From JAIOZK01 sp964468645 (GTDB lineage Bacteria > Bacteroidota > Bacteroidia > Bacteroidales > JAIOZK01), in contig CAYXUU010000016.1 in assembly GCA_964468645.1 (NCBI GenBank), positions 1 to 64,000 on the forward strand: a stretch of 64,000 nucleotides of DNA, read 5' to 3'. Each line of letters starts with the position of its first letter. The first letter of the stretch is position 1. Below are positions 50,879-60,442 of this stretch, piece after piece. The position numbers and the translations under genes are program-made. Under the pieces are notes generated by a model. It had not been told where the DNA came from and did no database searches. It saw only the letters and a list, made by a program, of their open reading frames with translations.

Positions 50879-51961
50879 ATGCAGAATAAGATCCAGGAAA
50901 TTTTCTATTGTTTTTTTACCGCTGATATTTACATCAAACATGAGGCATTAAAGAAAGGCCATATCAATGATTCATATGTGGTAACAGGTGAATCAGGTAA
51001 AAGATATTTAATGCAGAAGGTCAATGAAAAAGTTTTTAAAGATCGTAACAAATTATCCTTTAACCTTCAACTTCTGGATGAGCGACTAAGGCCACAGTTT
51101 AATGAGCATCCTCAATATAAGTTCCCTGCCATATATAATTCCATTAGTAATCAGAGGATATATTCAAAAAGGAAAGGATATTCATGGAGGCTGTATGATT
51201 TTATTGAAGATAGCGTAACGTTTGATCTGCCGGAAACATCAGAAGTTGCCTATGAAGGTGCCAGGGCATTAGGGGACTTCCAGTCAAGATTAAACGAATA
51301 TAATCCTGTCATGTTCTATACAACCATCATGAGTTTTCGGAATCTGAATATGCGTGTCAGGGCCTTGAAATCATCCATAAGAAGGGATGTCAGCAAACGG
51401 AGAATTGCAGTTAATGATTTGATAAACCTCGCTATTAAATACAATACCATTTCTGAAGATAACCACAAGCTGATTCAATCAAGATCAATCAAAAAACGGA
51501 TCACGCACAACGACCCTAAACTTAACAATGTATTGTTTGATAAAAATACAACCAGAGCGGTCGCTGTGGTCGATTATGACACCATCATGCAGGGTAATGT
51601 AATCTTTGATTTTGGTGATATCGTAAGGTCATTTACAACCACCGTTGAAGAAGACTCAGATCAATACGATATCATTGAGGTTCGTGAAGAAATCTTTGAG
51701 GCTATTATAAACGGATATATCGCTCCCGTGAATGACCAGCTTACCTCACAGGAAAAAAACAATTTGTTACAAGGGGCAAAATCCATCATCTATATGCAGG
51801 CCATACGCTTCCTTACCGATTATCTTAATGGTGATATTTATTATAAAACCGATTATGACGAACATAACCAGGTTCGATGCAGAAACCAGTTTGCCCTGCT
51901 GGAGAGCCTCATCGGTAAAGAAGAAAAACTGAATAAAATCATAAACAAGCATCTAATTTGA
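50879..51961 (+). CDS. NahK-like N-acetylhexosamine 1-kinase (APH fold)
   Basis: 361 residues from ATG 50879 (a TTG three codons earlier is possible), matching the about 360 residues of NahK/LnpB. The N-lobe has HINDSYVVTGESGKRYLMQKVNEKVFKD at about 24-50, the catalytic loop is THNDPKLNNVLFD with His210 and Asp212, and DYDTIMQGNVIFDFGDIVRS follows. NahK phosphorylates GlcNAc/GalNAc at C1. With the upstream nucleotidyltransferase this would make UDP-HexNAc or a similar activated sugar directly. Genes for a phosphorylase or epimerase are not seen. Converges on the beta-galactosidase gene. Substrate is by homology only. Confidence 0.82.
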   Translation: MQNKIQEIFYCFFTADIYIKHEALKKGHINDSYVVTGESGKRYLMQKVNEKVFKDRNKLSFNLQLLDERLRPQFNEHPQYKFPAIYNSISNQRIYSKRKGYSWRLYDFIEDSVTFDLPETSEVAYEGARALGDFQSRLNEYNPVMFYTTIMSFRNLNMRVRALKSSIRRDVSKRRIAVNDLINLAIKYNTISEDNHKLIQSRSIKKRITHNDPKLNNVLFDKNTTRAVAVVDYDTIMQGNVIFDFGDIVRSFTTTVEEDSDQYDIIEVREEIFEAIINGYIAPVNDQLTSQEKNNLLQGAKSIIYMQAIRFLTDYLNGDIYYKTDYDEHNQVRCRNQFALLESLIGKEEKLNKIINKHLI

Positions 51962-51991
51962 AAAGGCATTATTTAATTCCTGCCCTGATAT

Positions 51992-54900
51992 TTATATCTT
52001 CATTTTATTGGCTTTGTGTGGATGTAAATAATTAGGATTTTTTGAATTGTTTATTTTTTCCGGAATAATTATAAATGAGTATCTGTACTCTTTAGCAGGA
52101 ATGGTATATTCTTCATGCACCAGTCGCCCCCAGGAGGTATCTCCTCCAACACCCATCTGCAAGTGGTCGATATTCCATTGAACAGTATTTCCGGTCCGGA
52201 TATCTGCACCATGCCTTGAAGTTAAGGGTACAAGGCCTGAGGCAGATTCAATTCCATCTGCATGTTCAACAAATTCCAGTTCCGATGAAAGAAATGGCCA
52301 AGTACTGCACTGCAGCAACTGGTGATCCGTTGATTGTGCAGTCAGGAATAGTTGATCAGATTCGAGCCGCATCCATCTCACATCGGTTTTATTTCCAGTT
52401 TCCTGAGGCCGTGGATAAGGATGAAACTGATCCTCGATCAAACCTTCCCAGATAGCGATCTTGCCCGAATTTTTTCTGTCCCAATAGGTTTCATGAGGTC
52501 CTCTGCCATACCAGGTAACTGAGTTATATGTATCCGGTAATTTAAGATACATTCCTAAACGTGGAATGTCAGGCAGCTTATCTTTCATGGGTTTGAAATG
52601 ATAATTAACCATAAGTTCGCCATTTCCCCTGAGCATATAATCTATTGCCACATTAGCAATGTTATCTGGCAATTGATAGTCTATCCTGAAATACACACCT
52701 TCATCTGTTGGCGTTGGCTCCTGAACCAGTTCAGGTCGTAATTCTTTTGTTGCTATATCCCAGATCTTAGCCCGGTCGGGCATTCCATTGCCCAGGTCGT
52801 TATCGGTGGGTGGCCTCCAGAAATTCGGTCGAAGAGGATTTTCAGTGATGACCTCTCCTGAATAATCCCAATAAATAATTTCCCCTGTTTGGCGGTCAAT
52901 GACCATTTTCACTTTCCTATTCTCAATGGTGTAGTGATCTTTTGCCTCAATAATGTTCAGTACCGGATTGGTAGCAGATACCAGAGACTTTGGGATAAAC
53001 CCTGTTAATTCAAATTGTTCAAAGGCAACTTCATGATCAGCATCCAACAAGCCCTCTTCCTGTTTGGTAATCAGTCGGATTAACAACAAATACCCCTTCT
53101 CTTCATTAAATGTATCTATTTGTATCCTGTAACTTTTGGTCTGCCCCGGCTTTATCATAACATTATTGAAAACACCCTTTTGAACAGGCATACCATCCTC
53201 AAGTACTGACCATTCCAACCTGACATTATCAAGCGAAGAGAAGAAATTCTTGTTGGTTACCAGAATACTTGTGGTTTCTTCATCCCAATCAAACCAGGCC
53301 GGCTGGTAAACTTTTTTCACTTCATTCAAATGAGGATGTGGTTGCCGGTAAGGATCAACCAGGCCATTGTTCAGGAAATTTCCATCGGTAGGTAAACCAG
53401 GATGGTAATCATGACCATAGGCAAGATATGGTTTCCCATTGTCGTCATTATATTCCAGTGACTGATCCACCCAATCCCAGATAAAGCCGCCCTGAAGTAC
53501 AGGATATGATTCAATAATGTCCCAGTAATCCTGAAGATTACCTACCGAATTACCCATGGCATGGCAATACTCGATCATAATACACGGCTTAGAAGGATCA
53601 TCACTAGCATATTCAACCAGGTAATCTGGCCTGGGATACATCGGACAAAAGATATCAGTGTAATCATCTTTACCGGCAGGTTCATATTGAACAGGCCGGG
53701 TTGTGTCATTTTCCTTTAACCATTGATAGGTTGACCTGAAAATCTGCCCATGTCCGGCTTCATTGCCCAGCGACCAGATGATGATGGAGGGATGGTTCCT
53801 GTCCCTGTAATACATCCGTTTAGTTCTGTCTAGATGAGCCGGAAACCACGACATTACATTCCCTATTTGTGTATCTTCATTATTTGCAAGTGGATGGCTC
53901 TCAATATTGGCTTCATCAATAACATATAAACCATAAAGGTCACACAGGTCGTACCAGTAAGGGTGATTGGGATAATGACTGCTCCGCACTGCATTAATGT
54001 TATTCTGTTTCATCAACCTAATATCCTTTTCCATTGATTCTTTTGAAACAATATGGCCGGTATAAGGATCTGTTTCATGCCGGTTCACCCCCTTGATGTA
54101 GATGGCCTTTCCATTCACGAGGAGCTGGTTATCCTTAATCTGAATGTTTCTGAAGCCAATGTTTTTTTGAATGTACTGGTTATTGTTCTCATTCGTAGTA
54201 TCCACCAGGCAGATATTCAATTGATAGCAGTTTGGGATCTCTGCCGACCATGGCTTTATATCAGGGATCGTTGTTCTGATATTTACTTTGTGTGTATCCC
54301 CTGCCCCAATTTCAATATCGTTTTGAGACGAAAATTCTACATTCCCATGATCCAGTATTTGAACAATCAAAATTCGATTTACAGTGAATTCTGAAGAATT
54401 CTTGATATCCAATGCACAGGAAAACAACCCATCTCTGCTATTGAGGTTCATATCGGCAACAACATGAAAATCCTTAACAGCCACCTTTGGCCTTGCATAA
54501 AGATATACTTCACGTTCAATCCCACTCATTCTGAGCATGTCCTGGCTTTCAAGGTAGCTGGCATCACTCCAGCGATACATCTGCAGTGCGATCAGGTTTT
54601 TTCCGGCTTTCAGAAAAGATGTTATGTTGAACTCCGCCGGAGTTTTGGAACCCTGCGAATAACCCACAAAATCACCATTGATGTAAACATACATGGCTGA
54701 TTTGGCACCGGCAAAATGGAGTATAATATCATCGGTTAGCCAATCCTCCGGAATATTAAAAGTGTGACGGTAGGTGCCGACTGGATTATAATCTTCCGGG
54801 GCTTTCGGCCAGGTAGTTTTAAAAGGATAACGTTCATCAAGATAAATGGGGTACCCATATCCCTCCACTTCCCAGTTGGAAGGAACCGGGATAGTTCCCC

Positions 54901-55189
54901 AGTGATTGTCATCCAGATGCACATCATAATAATTATGCAGCCTTTCTTTTGGGGAGCGTACCCATTGAAACTTCCATTTTCCATTTAATGAAAGAAATCG
55001 CCTGGATGCCTCCGGGGTACTATGAGATGCCAAAGATGCAGTTTCATAAGTGAAAAAATCAGCATGTGAATCCAGCTTATTGACTTCAAAAACCGTATGA
55101 TCATTATGCAGGTTTTGCTCCTGTACCTGAGAAAAGGATACTATTGAAATCAACAAAAACCATATGGATAAATAACGAAGTGTAAACAT
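51992..55189 (-). CDS. lacZ: Exported GH2 beta-galactosidase
   Basis: 1065 residues, LacZ length. Signal peptide 1-20 (ends SFSQ). Jelly-roll sugar-binding domain at about 40-230 (KWKFQWVRSPKERL; VPSNWEVEGYGYPIY; SYLESQDMLRMSGIEREVYLYARP), Ig domain, TIM barrel with GVNRHETDPYTGHIV at about 375, acid/base Glu477 in WSLGNEAGHG and nucleophile Glu540 in IEYCHAMGNSVG, then the LacZ beta-sandwich (NFWRPPTDNDLG; WYGRGPHETYWDRK). It removes terminal beta-galactose from oligosaccharides in the periplasm. Last of a three-gene minus operon, 3 bp after the fusion gene. Confidence 0.93.
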   Translation of the reverse strand: MFTLRYLSIWFLLISIVSFSQVQEQNLHNDHTVFEVNKLDSHADFFTYETASLASHSTPEASRRFLSLNGKWKFQWVRSPKERLHNYYDVHLDDNHWGTIPVPSNWEVEGYGYPIYLDERYPFKTTWPKAPEDYNPVGTYRHTFNIPEDWLTDDIILHFAGAKSAMYVYINGDFVGYSQGSKTPAEFNITSFLKAGKNLIALQMYRWSDASYLESQDMLRMSGIEREVYLYARPKVAVKDFHVVADMNLNSRDGLFSCALDIKNSSEFTVNRILIVQILDHGNVEFSSQNDIEIGAGDTHKVNIRTTIPDIKPWSAEIPNCYQLNICLVDTTNENNNQYIQKNIGFRNIQIKDNQLLVNGKAIYIKGVNRHETDPYTGHIVSKESMEKDIRLMKQNNINAVRSSHYPNHPYWYDLCDLYGLYVIDEANIESHPLANNEDTQIGNVMSWFPAHLDRTKRMYYRDRNHPSIIIWSLGNEAGHGQIFRSTYQWLKENDTTRPVQYEPAGKDDYTDIFCPMYPRPDYLVEYASDDPSKPCIMIEYCHAMGNSVGNLQDYWDIIESYPVLQGGFIWDWVDQSLEYNDDNGKPYLAYGHDYHPGLPTDGNFLNNGLVDPYRQPHPHLNEVKKVYQPAWFDWDEETTSILVTNKNFFSSLDNVRLEWSVLEDGMPVQKGVFNNVMIKPGQTKSYRIQIDTFNEEKGYLLLIRLITKQEEGLLDADHEVAFEQFELTGFIPKSLVSATNPVLNIIEAKDHYTIENRKVKMVIDRQTGEIIYWDYSGEVITENPLRPNFWRPPTDNDLGNGMPDRAKIWDIATKELRPELVQEPTPTDEGVYFRIDYQLPDNIANVAIDYMLRGNGELMVNYHFKPMKDKLPDIPRLGMYLKLPDTYNSVTWYGRGPHETYWDRKNSGKIAIWEGLIEDQFHPYPRPQETGNKTDVRWMRLESDQLFLTAQSTDHQLLQCSTWPFLSSELEFVEHADGIESASGLVPLTSRHGADIRTGNTVQWNIDHLQMGVGGDTSWGRLVHEEYTIPAKEYRYSFIIIPEKINNSKNPNYLHPHKANKMKI

Positions 55190-55192
55190 AAA

Positions 55193-58100
55193 CTAATGTT
55201 TCATAAAATCTTCGTGCAGTATCATTTTCAATCGCAATAAAAGTTCATCTGCATTTTCCGTGGAGAAAACCATGGGCGGTTTTATCTTTAATACATTAAC
55301 GTCTTTACCGTCCGTACTCATCAGGATGCCAAACTCTTTCATACGATTAGCAAGGTATGCAGCTTTTTCGGTAAGCGGATTTTTATTTTCATCAGATAAC
55401 TCAAATCCCAGAAACAGCCCCTGCCCTCTTACATCACCAATGATATCGAACTCTTGCTGTAATTCCTGCAATCCTTCTTTCAGGTAATTACCAGCCTTCA
55501 GTGCATTTTCCTGCAGGTGCTCTTCTCTGATAATCTTTAAAACTTCTTTACCAATAGCACACGATACCGGATTGCCGCCGAAGGTATTAAAGTATTCCAT
55601 ACCATTGTCAAAAGCATCAGCCACTTCACGGGTACAAACCACTGCTGCAAGCGGATGGCCATTTCCGATCGGTTTTCCAATTGTAACAATATCAGGGATC
55701 ACACCATGCAGTTCAAAACCCCAGAATTTGCTTCCAACCCGTCCGCATCCTACCTGAACCTCATCTGCAATGCAAAGCCCCCCGGCTTTTCTTATGGCAT
55801 CATAGGCTATTTTTAAAAATCCTTCAGGAAGTTCAATCTGACCTCCACAGCTCATGATACTTTCACAAATAAAACCGGCAATATTTCTTCCCTTTTGCTG
55901 AACAATATCGATTTGCTCCTGGATATGGGAAGCATATTTTTCGCCGGTATTAAAACCCCTGTATAGGCCTCTGTAAGAATCTGGCAGAGGTACAATGTGG
56001 GTATATTCCGGGGCTCCTTTACCTCCTTTTCCATCAAACTTATAAGAACTAATATTGATACATCCACTTGTGTTTCCATGGTACCCAACCTCAATGGCAA
56101 TCATGTCTTTTTCACCAGTGAATGTGTTAGCCATACGTAAAGCAAGTTCATTGGCTTCACTACCTGAATTTACCAGGTGAACTACAGATAATTCCTCCGG
56201 AAAAGTGTTGAGTAATACTTTTGCAAAATCATTGATATTCTTATGTAGATACCTTGTGTTGGTATTGAGTATGGCCATCTGTTCCTGTCCGGCTTTTACC
56301 ACCCGGGGATGCTCATGGCCAACATGAGCCACATTGTTCACCGTATCCAGGTATTTCCTTCCATGTTTATCCAGTAAAAACACACCATCACCTTTGACGA
56401 TGTGTAGAGGTGTGTTATAAGATAAACTCAGGCTTTTGCCCAGATGTTTGTTCCTGTAATTTCTAATCTCAGAATCGTTTTCACTATCTTTGATATCCAG
56501 ACCCGTTTCTTTGAAAAATAAATTTGGATCCGGACAAATGCTTTTCCAGATATTGACTTCATCTGGATAAGCCACACCGGGAAAGTCATGTGTATTACCA
56601 AGCATATCCAGCATCAATTGAAAATGAAGATGAGGCGCCCAGTTTCCATTTTCGTCGGAATTTCCGACATAAGCGATCAGGTCGCCTTTTTGAACCTTCT
56701 GAACATCATGATACATATCCAGTGTACTTTTACTAAGATGCCCATATAAGCTATAGAAGTTAATCCCTTCCTCAGTTTTATGCTCCAGGATCAGGGTTGG
56801 CCCATAATCTTTATCGCCTGCATTGTTGAATATGCTGAATACTTTACCATCAAAAAGTGCATATACCGGTGTTCGTGCCTCAACCCAGAAATCCATACCA
56901 AGATGAACACTCCTGTACTCGGGTCCGTTATTTCCTTCCTTTTTATAAGTATCGGTACAATACAATGGCCGGGTTTCCAAATATCCACCAGCAACTATAG
57001 CACCTTTATCATGTTGCCGCAACAGCTGAATCTTATAATTCAGGAGGTCGTTGTTATTATAATCTGAAGCATGGCCCAGCCATTTACTTGAAACACTCAT
57101 ATCGACAGAATGCACCTTTTCTGCCTCCAGGCTTCGAAACAAATCCCTTATTGAAATCCTTTGTTGTTTGATATCTCCTGTAAATATATCTTCATCAGGA
57201 TGAGATGTAAATCCACAGGCATCACGAAAACTATAATGTGCCAGATTTTCATTTATCTGTATCCATTTTTCAAGAACATCCCAGGCAGGTTTTTCACTTA
57301 TCAACAGATATTCATTATCCGGTTCTTTCTGTTTGTTAATTGCTGATTTGGTGACACTGATTACCAGCCTCATCCCAACAAGGGAATATAGTAAACCAAG
57401 TTCATCCTCAAGTAAAGAAAATTGCTGATGATAGCCTCTTATGACAGGAAGTGATGCTGCAAGCACATCAGGTTTATTCATCGCAGCATAAGCAATGGTA
57501 ATGGCGAGGTCATTGATCACCTGTGTATAAATGGCATCACCAAAATCGATGATGGAAACCACCTCAGGTTGAACCAGGTCATTGGAAACAATTACATTAT
57601 TGTCGTTGGCATCGTTATGCACCACACTTTTGCGAAATCCTTTGTATTGATCCTGTATCTTATTAAATCTTTGTTGGAAATATTTAATTATCCTCTGCTG
57701 TTTTTCCCCGAACAGATGATCGTATTTAACCGTCCATGCCGCCCGGGCCACATCCCACACAAAATCACGGTGGGCCATCTTATGATCAAATCCCTGAAGT
57801 GCCCCGGTCAGCAATCCGGCCTGCTCGCCCAGGCTGAAAAGCAATTCATTACTCTGCGGATTTACTGATGACCAAATCCTCCCATCTATCCATGATAATA
57901 AACGTACATGACGGGTATTACCAGCCTGATCGCTGATTGTGCTGATGAAGTTCCCATGAATATCAGGCATTATTACTGGTGATGAAATTGATTCACTGTT
58001 ATTGGAAAGATGGACAAGAATCTCCCTATGGAAGTCAAGATATTCCTGATCAACATCCGGCCTGCTTATTTTTAAAACGTAAGATGATTCACCGGTATCA

Positions 58101-58234
58101 ATCCTGAAATTAAAATCGAGTTCACCGGGTAAAGTGGTAATCTCACCTGATATCCCGTATAATTCATGTGCAATTTCAACTGCCCGTGATACATCAATCT
58201 GTATATTTGAATAGTTTAAGCTCATCTTATTCAT
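55193..58234 (-). CDS. Triple-domain fusion: APH-fold kinase, M23 peptidase, class III aminotransferase (phospholyase type)
   Basis: 1013 residues, no signal peptide. Kinase at about 10-330 with catalytic loop VVHNDANDNNVIV and the metal Asp in IIDFGDA. M23/LytM-like domain at about 410-560, with metal ligands intact: HxxxD (His444, Asp448) and HxH (His535, His537). Class III PLP fold at about 590-1013 with NSGSEANELALRMA, YHGNTSG, DEVQVGCGRVG and PLP Lys854 in TIGKPIGNGHP. Kinase plus phospholyase recalls hydroxylysine or ethanolamine breakdown (human HYKK/PHYKPL, ETNPPL): phosphorylate an amino alcohol, then eliminate phosphate and ammonia. The peptidase domain's role in the cytoplasm is unclear. 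Overlaps the GH63-like gene by 8 bp. Confidence 0.85.
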   Translation of the reverse strand: MNKMSLNYSNIQIDVSRAVEIAHELYGISGEITTLPGELDFNFRIDTGESSYVLKISRPDVDQEYLDFHREILVHLSNNSESISSPVIMPDIHGNFISTISDQAGNTRHVRLLSWIDGRIWSSVNPQSNELLFSLGEQAGLLTGALQGFDHKMAHRDFVWDVARAAWTVKYDHLFGEKQQRIIKYFQQRFNKIQDQYKGFRKSVVHNDANDNNVIVSNDLVQPEVVSIIDFGDAIYTQVINDLAITIAYAAMNKPDVLAASLPVIRGYHQQFSLLEDELGLLYSLVGMRLVISVTKSAINKQKEPDNEYLLISEKPAWDVLEKWIQINENLAHYSFRDACGFTSHPDEDIFTGDIKQQRISIRDLFRSLEAEKVHSVDMSVSSKWLGHASDYNNNDLLNYKIQLLRQHDKGAIVAGGYLETRPLYCTDTYKKEGNNGPEYRSVHLGMDFWVEARTPVYALFDGKVFSIFNNAGDKDYGPTLILEHKTEEGINFYSLYGHLSKSTLDMYHDVQKVQKGDLIAYVGNSDENGNWAPHLHFQLMLDMLGNTHDFPGVAYPDEVNIWKSICPDPNLFFKETGLDIKDSENDSEIRNYRNKHLGKSLSLSYNTPLHIVKGDGVFLLDKHGRKYLDTVNNVAHVGHEHPRVVKAGQEQMAILNTNTRYLHKNINDFAKVLLNTFPEELSVVHLVNSGSEANELALRMANTFTGEKDMIAIEVGYHGNTSGCINISSYKFDGKGGKGAPEYTHIVPLPDSYRGLYRGFNTGEKYASHIQEQIDIVQQKGRNIAGFICESIMSCGGQIELPEGFLKIAYDAIRKAGGLCIADEVQVGCGRVGSKFWGFELHGVIPDIVTIGKPIGNGHPLAAVVCTREVADAFDNGMEYFNTFGGNPVSCAIGKEVLKIIREEHLQENALKAGNYLKEGLQELQQEFDIIGDVRGQGLFLGFELSDENKNPLTEKAAYLANRMKEFGILMSTDGKDVNVLKIKPPMVFSTENADELLLRLKMILHEDFMKH

Positions 58235-60236
58235 TAATTAACAATAAAAGATAATGTGCTGCAGACCAGCTAAAATTTTCCGATTCCAGTCCTGCCCCTG
58301 TTAATGGATGATAATTTTCCCTGATTGATTTTCCGTCTGTTAACACACCTTCAGCATTGTGGATCAATTTATAGGTAAGATGATCAGCTTCAATTTCGTA
58401 TCCATATTTCTTTAATCCCATTATACCGAAGTAAGCCTGATCCAGCCAGACAGGTCCTCTCCAATATCCGCCATCGGGTTGGAATTTCGGATGGTCAGCA
58501 CTTAATGTTTGTAATGGGACAATAACATTGAAATGATCAGCATCCATCATATTATTCTTTACTGCTTCAGCCTCTTTCGGGCTGGCAATTCCGGCCCACA
58601 AGGGTATCCAACCTTCACAACCCATCACTTCAACAAATGTTTCCCCATCAAGGGATGTATCGTAGAACCAGCCGGTTTCCGGCTCAAAGAATTGCTCCCT
58701 GATTTTCTTTTTCAAAACCTTCGCTTCCGCAGAAAGTCTCTCAGCCTCATCATCCTCTCGTAACGATCCCGCTATTTCAATCAGATAGACTTTTTCAGCA
58801 TAAAGATACGCATTCAGATCAACGCTCTCCTGGTTAAGGGAGTAAGCATTTTCATTATTCTTAAGTATCTGGCTGTTATCAAACCTTACAGCATTGTCCA
58901 TACCACTTTCCCATTTAGCGGCGATGAGTGATCCATCTGTTGAGCCATATTCACAGAGCCCATCCCTATCATGATCCCTGAATTTATACCACCAGTAGTG
59001 TTGTTTCAGAATTTTCGGATAAAGTTCAGTCAGGAAATCGTGGTCATTATCCTTCTTGTAAACAATCCATGCTGCCCATGCCGAGAGTGGCGGTTTGGTA
59101 TTCCTGTAATTATGATTTTCAATAGTGGTGTCTCTGTATATGCAATCAGCAATTAATCCATCCTCATCCTGAAAATCATACATGGCCATGATCTGTTCTC
59201 TGGCCAGCTGTGGATTGAAATATGCGAGGGCAGTAGCATGTTTCCAACTATCCCATGCCCAGAATCCATGAAACCAGATGTAATGATAACTCGGGAACAA
59301 ACCGCTGTGTTTGAGTTCCCCTGCCGGGATACGCCAGTTGTTCTGTAAGGTAAGTACTGATTTAGCAAGTAAATTACGGTAGCACGAGTCCTGCCACTCT
59401 GCACCCAGCAACTGACTCAATTTGTTTATCTGATATTCCTTTTCCTTTATTCTTAATCCCAGATGCTTATATGGATTATCAAACAGCAAACGAATATTAT
59501 TTAATTGCTGTTGCTGATCATATTCAGGAAAGAAGAAACTTTGGACCAGAACCAACAATTTTCTTTCCCGGGCTTTTAATTCGAATTCCTTTAAACTGAT
59601 CGTATAGTTAGTATCTGATAAAGTAATCCTTGGGATGTCTTTATCAGGTAAGCTGATCGTACCTACGGCATTGCTTTTATCCGACACAATAGTAATGGAG
59701 TTTTGACTGTTCTTGAAATTCAGTCCCTCCAGAAATAGTTCCCCTTTCCAGGCAGGTCGTAAAATCATTTTCTGGTCAGATGCGTTAAAAATCTCCGTAA
59801 TATGAACAGCAGTATGTGGAGAAAAATAAAATAGTCTCTGACGGATCACCAAACTATCTGATTGGAATACCTGTTCAAGATGGCTGTTGTAGGCCGTTCT
59901 TTTAACCGGGTATGTATTTAAATGTATGGGGGTGTTTGCAACCGCATCTGTTATTGTCAAATAGCTCAGGGCCTTGCTGCACCAGACTCCATTTTCCTGG
60001 GTCATCAGAAAAGGTCCGGAAAAACCACCTGAGTATTCGTGCTCTTTATTGAACCCATAAGCAAACCAGGCACCCTGGTCTGAAAAAGCAAAAGGACTTC
60101 TGTCATAGGGTGTTAATGGTGTTCCCTGATAATTAATCAGATACGGGGGTAAGTCAGTTTCAAAATCACATGACCTGTTATGATCAGTCTGACAACTGGT
60201 AATAAATAAAATCACAAACAGGATCAGGATTCTCAA
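58227..60236 (-). CDS. GH63-like (MGH1/YgjK-type) glucosidase, lipoprotein
   Basis: 669 residues. Lipobox FITSC at Cys15, so lipid-anchored. An N-terminal beta-rich super-sandwich (about 30-270) is followed by an alpha/alpha barrel (about 290-669) with GH63-type boxes: FHGFWAWDSWKHATAL at about 335-350, NTKPPLSAWAAW at about 395, ESGMDNAVRFD at about 457 and GYWRGPVWLDQAYFGIMGL at about 602-620. The Asp in WAWDSW and a late Glu (SENFSW) fit the catalytic pair of this clan. It hydrolyses alpha-glucosidic or mannosyl links in oligosaccharides. First gene of the operon with the fusion and lacZ, consistent with uptake and digestion of a mixed glycan. Confidence 0.82.
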   Translation of the reverse strand: MRILILFVILFITSCQTDHNRSCDFETDLPPYLINYQGTPLTPYDRSPFAFSDQGAWFAYGFNKEHEYSGGFSGPFLMTQENGVWCSKALSYLTITDAVANTPIHLNTYPVKRTAYNSHLEQVFQSDSLVIRQRLFYFSPHTAVHITEIFNASDQKMILRPAWKGELFLEGLNFKNSQNSITIVSDKSNAVGTISLPDKDIPRITLSDTNYTISLKEFELKARERKLLVLVQSFFFPEYDQQQQLNNIRLLFDNPYKHLGLRIKEKEYQINKLSQLLGAEWQDSCYRNLLAKSVLTLQNNWRIPAGELKHSGLFPSYHYIWFHGFWAWDSWKHATALAYFNPQLAREQIMAMYDFQDEDGLIADCIYRDTTIENHNYRNTKPPLSAWAAWIVYKKDNDHDFLTELYPKILKQHYWWYKFRDHDRDGLCEYGSTDGSLIAAKWESGMDNAVRFDNSQILKNNENAYSLNQESVDLNAYLYAEKVYLIEIAGSLREDDEAERLSAEAKVLKKKIREQFFEPETGWFYDTSLDGETFVEVMGCEGWIPLWAGIASPKEAEAVKNNMMDADHFNVIVPLQTLSADHPKFQPDGGYWRGPVWLDQAYFGIMGLKKYGYEIEADHLTYKLIHNAEGVLTDGKSIRENYHPLTGAGLESENFSWSAAHYLLLLINE

Positions 60237-60442
60237 AACACCCGGTATTAGATGGAACCTTTTAAACAGAAAGTAAAATTACGAAAACTGTAACAGGTTC
60301 ACGTTCCATGTTAACGGAATTCTTTATTCACATAGCTTCTTCAGCATGGAAATGCAAATTCGACTTGCCACATGCTCAATTGAAACAGGACTTTCAATTT
60401 ATTCCGATATTTATTATCTTAGTAATTCCAAAACTTGAAACC

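Noticed and set aside
60308..60442. Upstream ATG for the T9SS cargo protein
   Set aside because: It would bury the signal peptide 45 residues into the protein; ATG 60443 gives a standard Sec signal.
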